Part shown: positions 31,810-32,783 of the stretch, piece after piece | Layout: the number at the start of each line of letters is the position of its first letter | How positions within the stretch are numbered: position 1 is the first letter of the stretch | DNA from: CAUVKI01 sp963552605 | Lineage (GTDB): Bacteria > Bacillota > Clostridia > Tissierellales > Peptoniphilaceae | Assembly (NCBI GenBank): GCA_963552605.1 | Contig: CAUVKI010000020.1 | Location: 1-32,783, forward strand | DNA length: 32,783 bases | Direction: 5' to 3' | Notes under the pieces: generated by a model | Database searches by the model: none | The model's input: only the letters and a program-made list of their open reading frames with translations | What the model was told of the DNA's origin: nothing | Made by a program: the position numbers and the translations under genes

Positions 31810-32718
31810 TTAACGCAAACCCTCAACCTCTTCAAGTGAAAGCCCCGTTGCAAGTGCAATCTCCCTGATCGAAAGATCTAAGGTAAACAGTTGTCTTGCA
31901 GTTCTTATAGCATTCTCTTTTCTTCCTTCTTTTCTTCCCAAGAGAATTCCTTCCTCTCTGGCTTCTCTGTTTAGTATATCCAGCATAGTTTCCATTTCTT
32001 CTTCTCCTTTCTCTTCTCCCAATACTTCTTTAAGTATTTTCTCTGTAGTTTGCCTGTCATCTTTTGTACTGTTCTTTATGATGTAGGTCATATAGGCTAT
32101 TATTGCTGAGGTTCTTTCTTCTCCCCAGATGTCTTTGAAAACTTTCGTGTGTTTATGAAAGTTTTCTATTATGTTTTCTTTGTCCTTAGTTCCGTCGCTT
32201 AAGACCTTAAAGAAAAGTGATGTGATTTCTCCGAGTTTGGTTTTGTCTACTTTGGATACATCTAAAAAATAATATGAGAAGTTGAGAAAACGCTCTTTTA
32301 ACTCAACGGGCATTACTTTAAAATTAGGGTATTCCGAAAAAAATTCTCCTGTGGGTTTCCAGTTTTCTTCTCCGTTGTAGATTACAATCGGTATGATTGG
32401 AGCGGCTTTCCCCGTTCTTCTAAATTCTCTTTTTACTATGTCGCTTAGATAGTTAAAGAGTTGTTCTCCCAACCTTAAATCCTTGTAGCTCTTGTGTTCA
32501 AAGAGCAGATATATAAAAGCTTCTCCCTCTCCTACAAAAGCTTTAAAGAGAGCATCGATACGGTGTTCCTTTAGAGCATCTGTGATAAAGTCCGTCTTTT
32601 CACTCTCTATTTTATCCAAATCAACTTTATAGAAAACATTTTCAGGTAAAACCGTCTTAAGGATTTCTATAAGTATTTGTATTTTTTTCAGATTGTATTT
32701 GAAAAATTCATCGTGCAT
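31810..32718 (-). CDS. Rpn-family recombination-promoting nuclease / PD-(D/E)XK transposase-like protein
   Basis: The 302-residue protein belongs to the PD-(D/E)XK group once called transposase_31. Asp in EHRIDALFK and the E-x-K in FIYLLFEHKSYKD form the nuclease core. The C terminus LGRKEGRKENAIRTARQL then LFTLDLSIREIALATGLSLEEV is the helical tail typical of the family. Rpn proteins are linked to RecA-independent recombination and more recently to phage defence. Genes of this family are often multicopy. I use the ATG at 32718 behind GAGGAGGTG; the frame to 32769 extends into the promoter. Confidence 0.88.
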   Translation of the reverse strand: MHDEFFKYNLKKIQILIEILKTVLPENVFYKVDLDKIESEKTDFITDALKEHRIDALFKAFVGEGEAFIYLLFEHKSYKDLRLGEQLFNYLSDIVKREFRRTGKAAPIIPIVIYNGEENWKPTGEFFSEYPNFKVMPVELKERFLNFSYYFLDVSKVDKTKLGEITSLFFKVLSDGTKDKENIIENFHKHTKVFKDIWGEERTSAIIAYMTYIIKNSTKDDRQTTEKILKEVLGEEKGEEEMETMLDILNREAREEGILLGRKEGRKENAIRTARQLFTLDLSIREIALATGLSLEEVEGLR

Positions 32719-32740
32719 TATTAAGCACCTCCTCTCGGTC

Positions 32741-32769
32741 ATTGTATCACAGGGGGTATTTTTGTTCAA
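32741..32769 (-). promoter_or_regulatory. Promoter of the Rpn-family nuclease gene
   Basis: On the minus strand TTGAAC (32769-32764), a 17-nt spacer and TACAAT (32746-32741) lie just before the ribosome binding site, giving a short leader. Confidence 0.75.
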
Positions 32770-32783
32770 ATTTAAAAGTTGGA

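Overview
The window reads as a piece of an AT-rich Gram-positive anaerobe of the Bacillota, most likely class Clostridia or Tissierellia. This rests on strong AGGAGG-type ribosome binding sites, lipoprotein signal peptides instead of periplasmic proteins, the Firmicutes-type block decarboxylase-tmk-darA-holB, a YwlG/NurA/RsmI/TrmN6 block and a cobalamin riboswitch. I cannot fix the genus. Genes are tightly packed, often with ATGA overlaps, and start at ATG, GTG or TTG. No rRNA, tRNA or CRISPR array was seen.

Layout. (1) 1-4.4 kb, minus strand: part of a type I-C CRISPR-Cas operon in the unusual order cas2-cas3-cas5c-cas8c. cas8c is cut short at the window edge, and cas7, cas4 and cas1 are not in view. 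(2) 4.6-11.5 kb, plus strand: a housekeeping run of panD-panC (pantothenate), an Orn/Lys/Arg decarboxylase, tmk, two tandem PII-like c-di-AMP receptor genes, a short holB, ribD and an M19 dipeptidase. (3) 15.05-11.5 kb, minus strand: trmN6-rsmI-nurA-ywlG and a papain-like protein that may start at AUU. (4) 15.2-24.0 kb, plus strand: a TetR-led operon with two half-transporters of the YbtPQ/IrtAB (siderophore-import) look, followed by a complete peptide/nickel-type importer: lipoprotein, two permeases and one polypeptide with two ATPase domains. A strong terminator hairpin lies after the binding-protein gene. (5) 24.2-27.4 kb: a CorC/HlyC-type membrane protein with CBS domains, then a cobalamin riboswitch with an intrinsic terminator controlling a secreted lipoprotein form of the cobaltochelatase CbiK. 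(6) 27.4-31.5 kb: an orphan solute-binding lipoprotein plus a MaoC-like hydratase, divergent from a LysR gene broken by a perfect 154-bp tandem duplication, then an FMN-binding lipoprotein and trmO. (7) 31.8-32.7 kb: an Rpn-family PD-(D/E)XK nuclease with its own promoter and terminator.

How it fits together: regions 4 and 5 look like a metal or metallophore handling island. It combines energised import of a chelate, a CorC-type Mg/Co protein, and a vitamin-B12-sensing switch over an extracytoplasmic chelatase. This link is inference from neighbourhood. The most striking direct observations are the LysR duplication, which is exactly reversible in principle, the reordered and truncated I-C locus, the exported riboswitch-controlled chelatase, and the second DarA paralogue that keeps its ligand residues but has lost most of its large loop.
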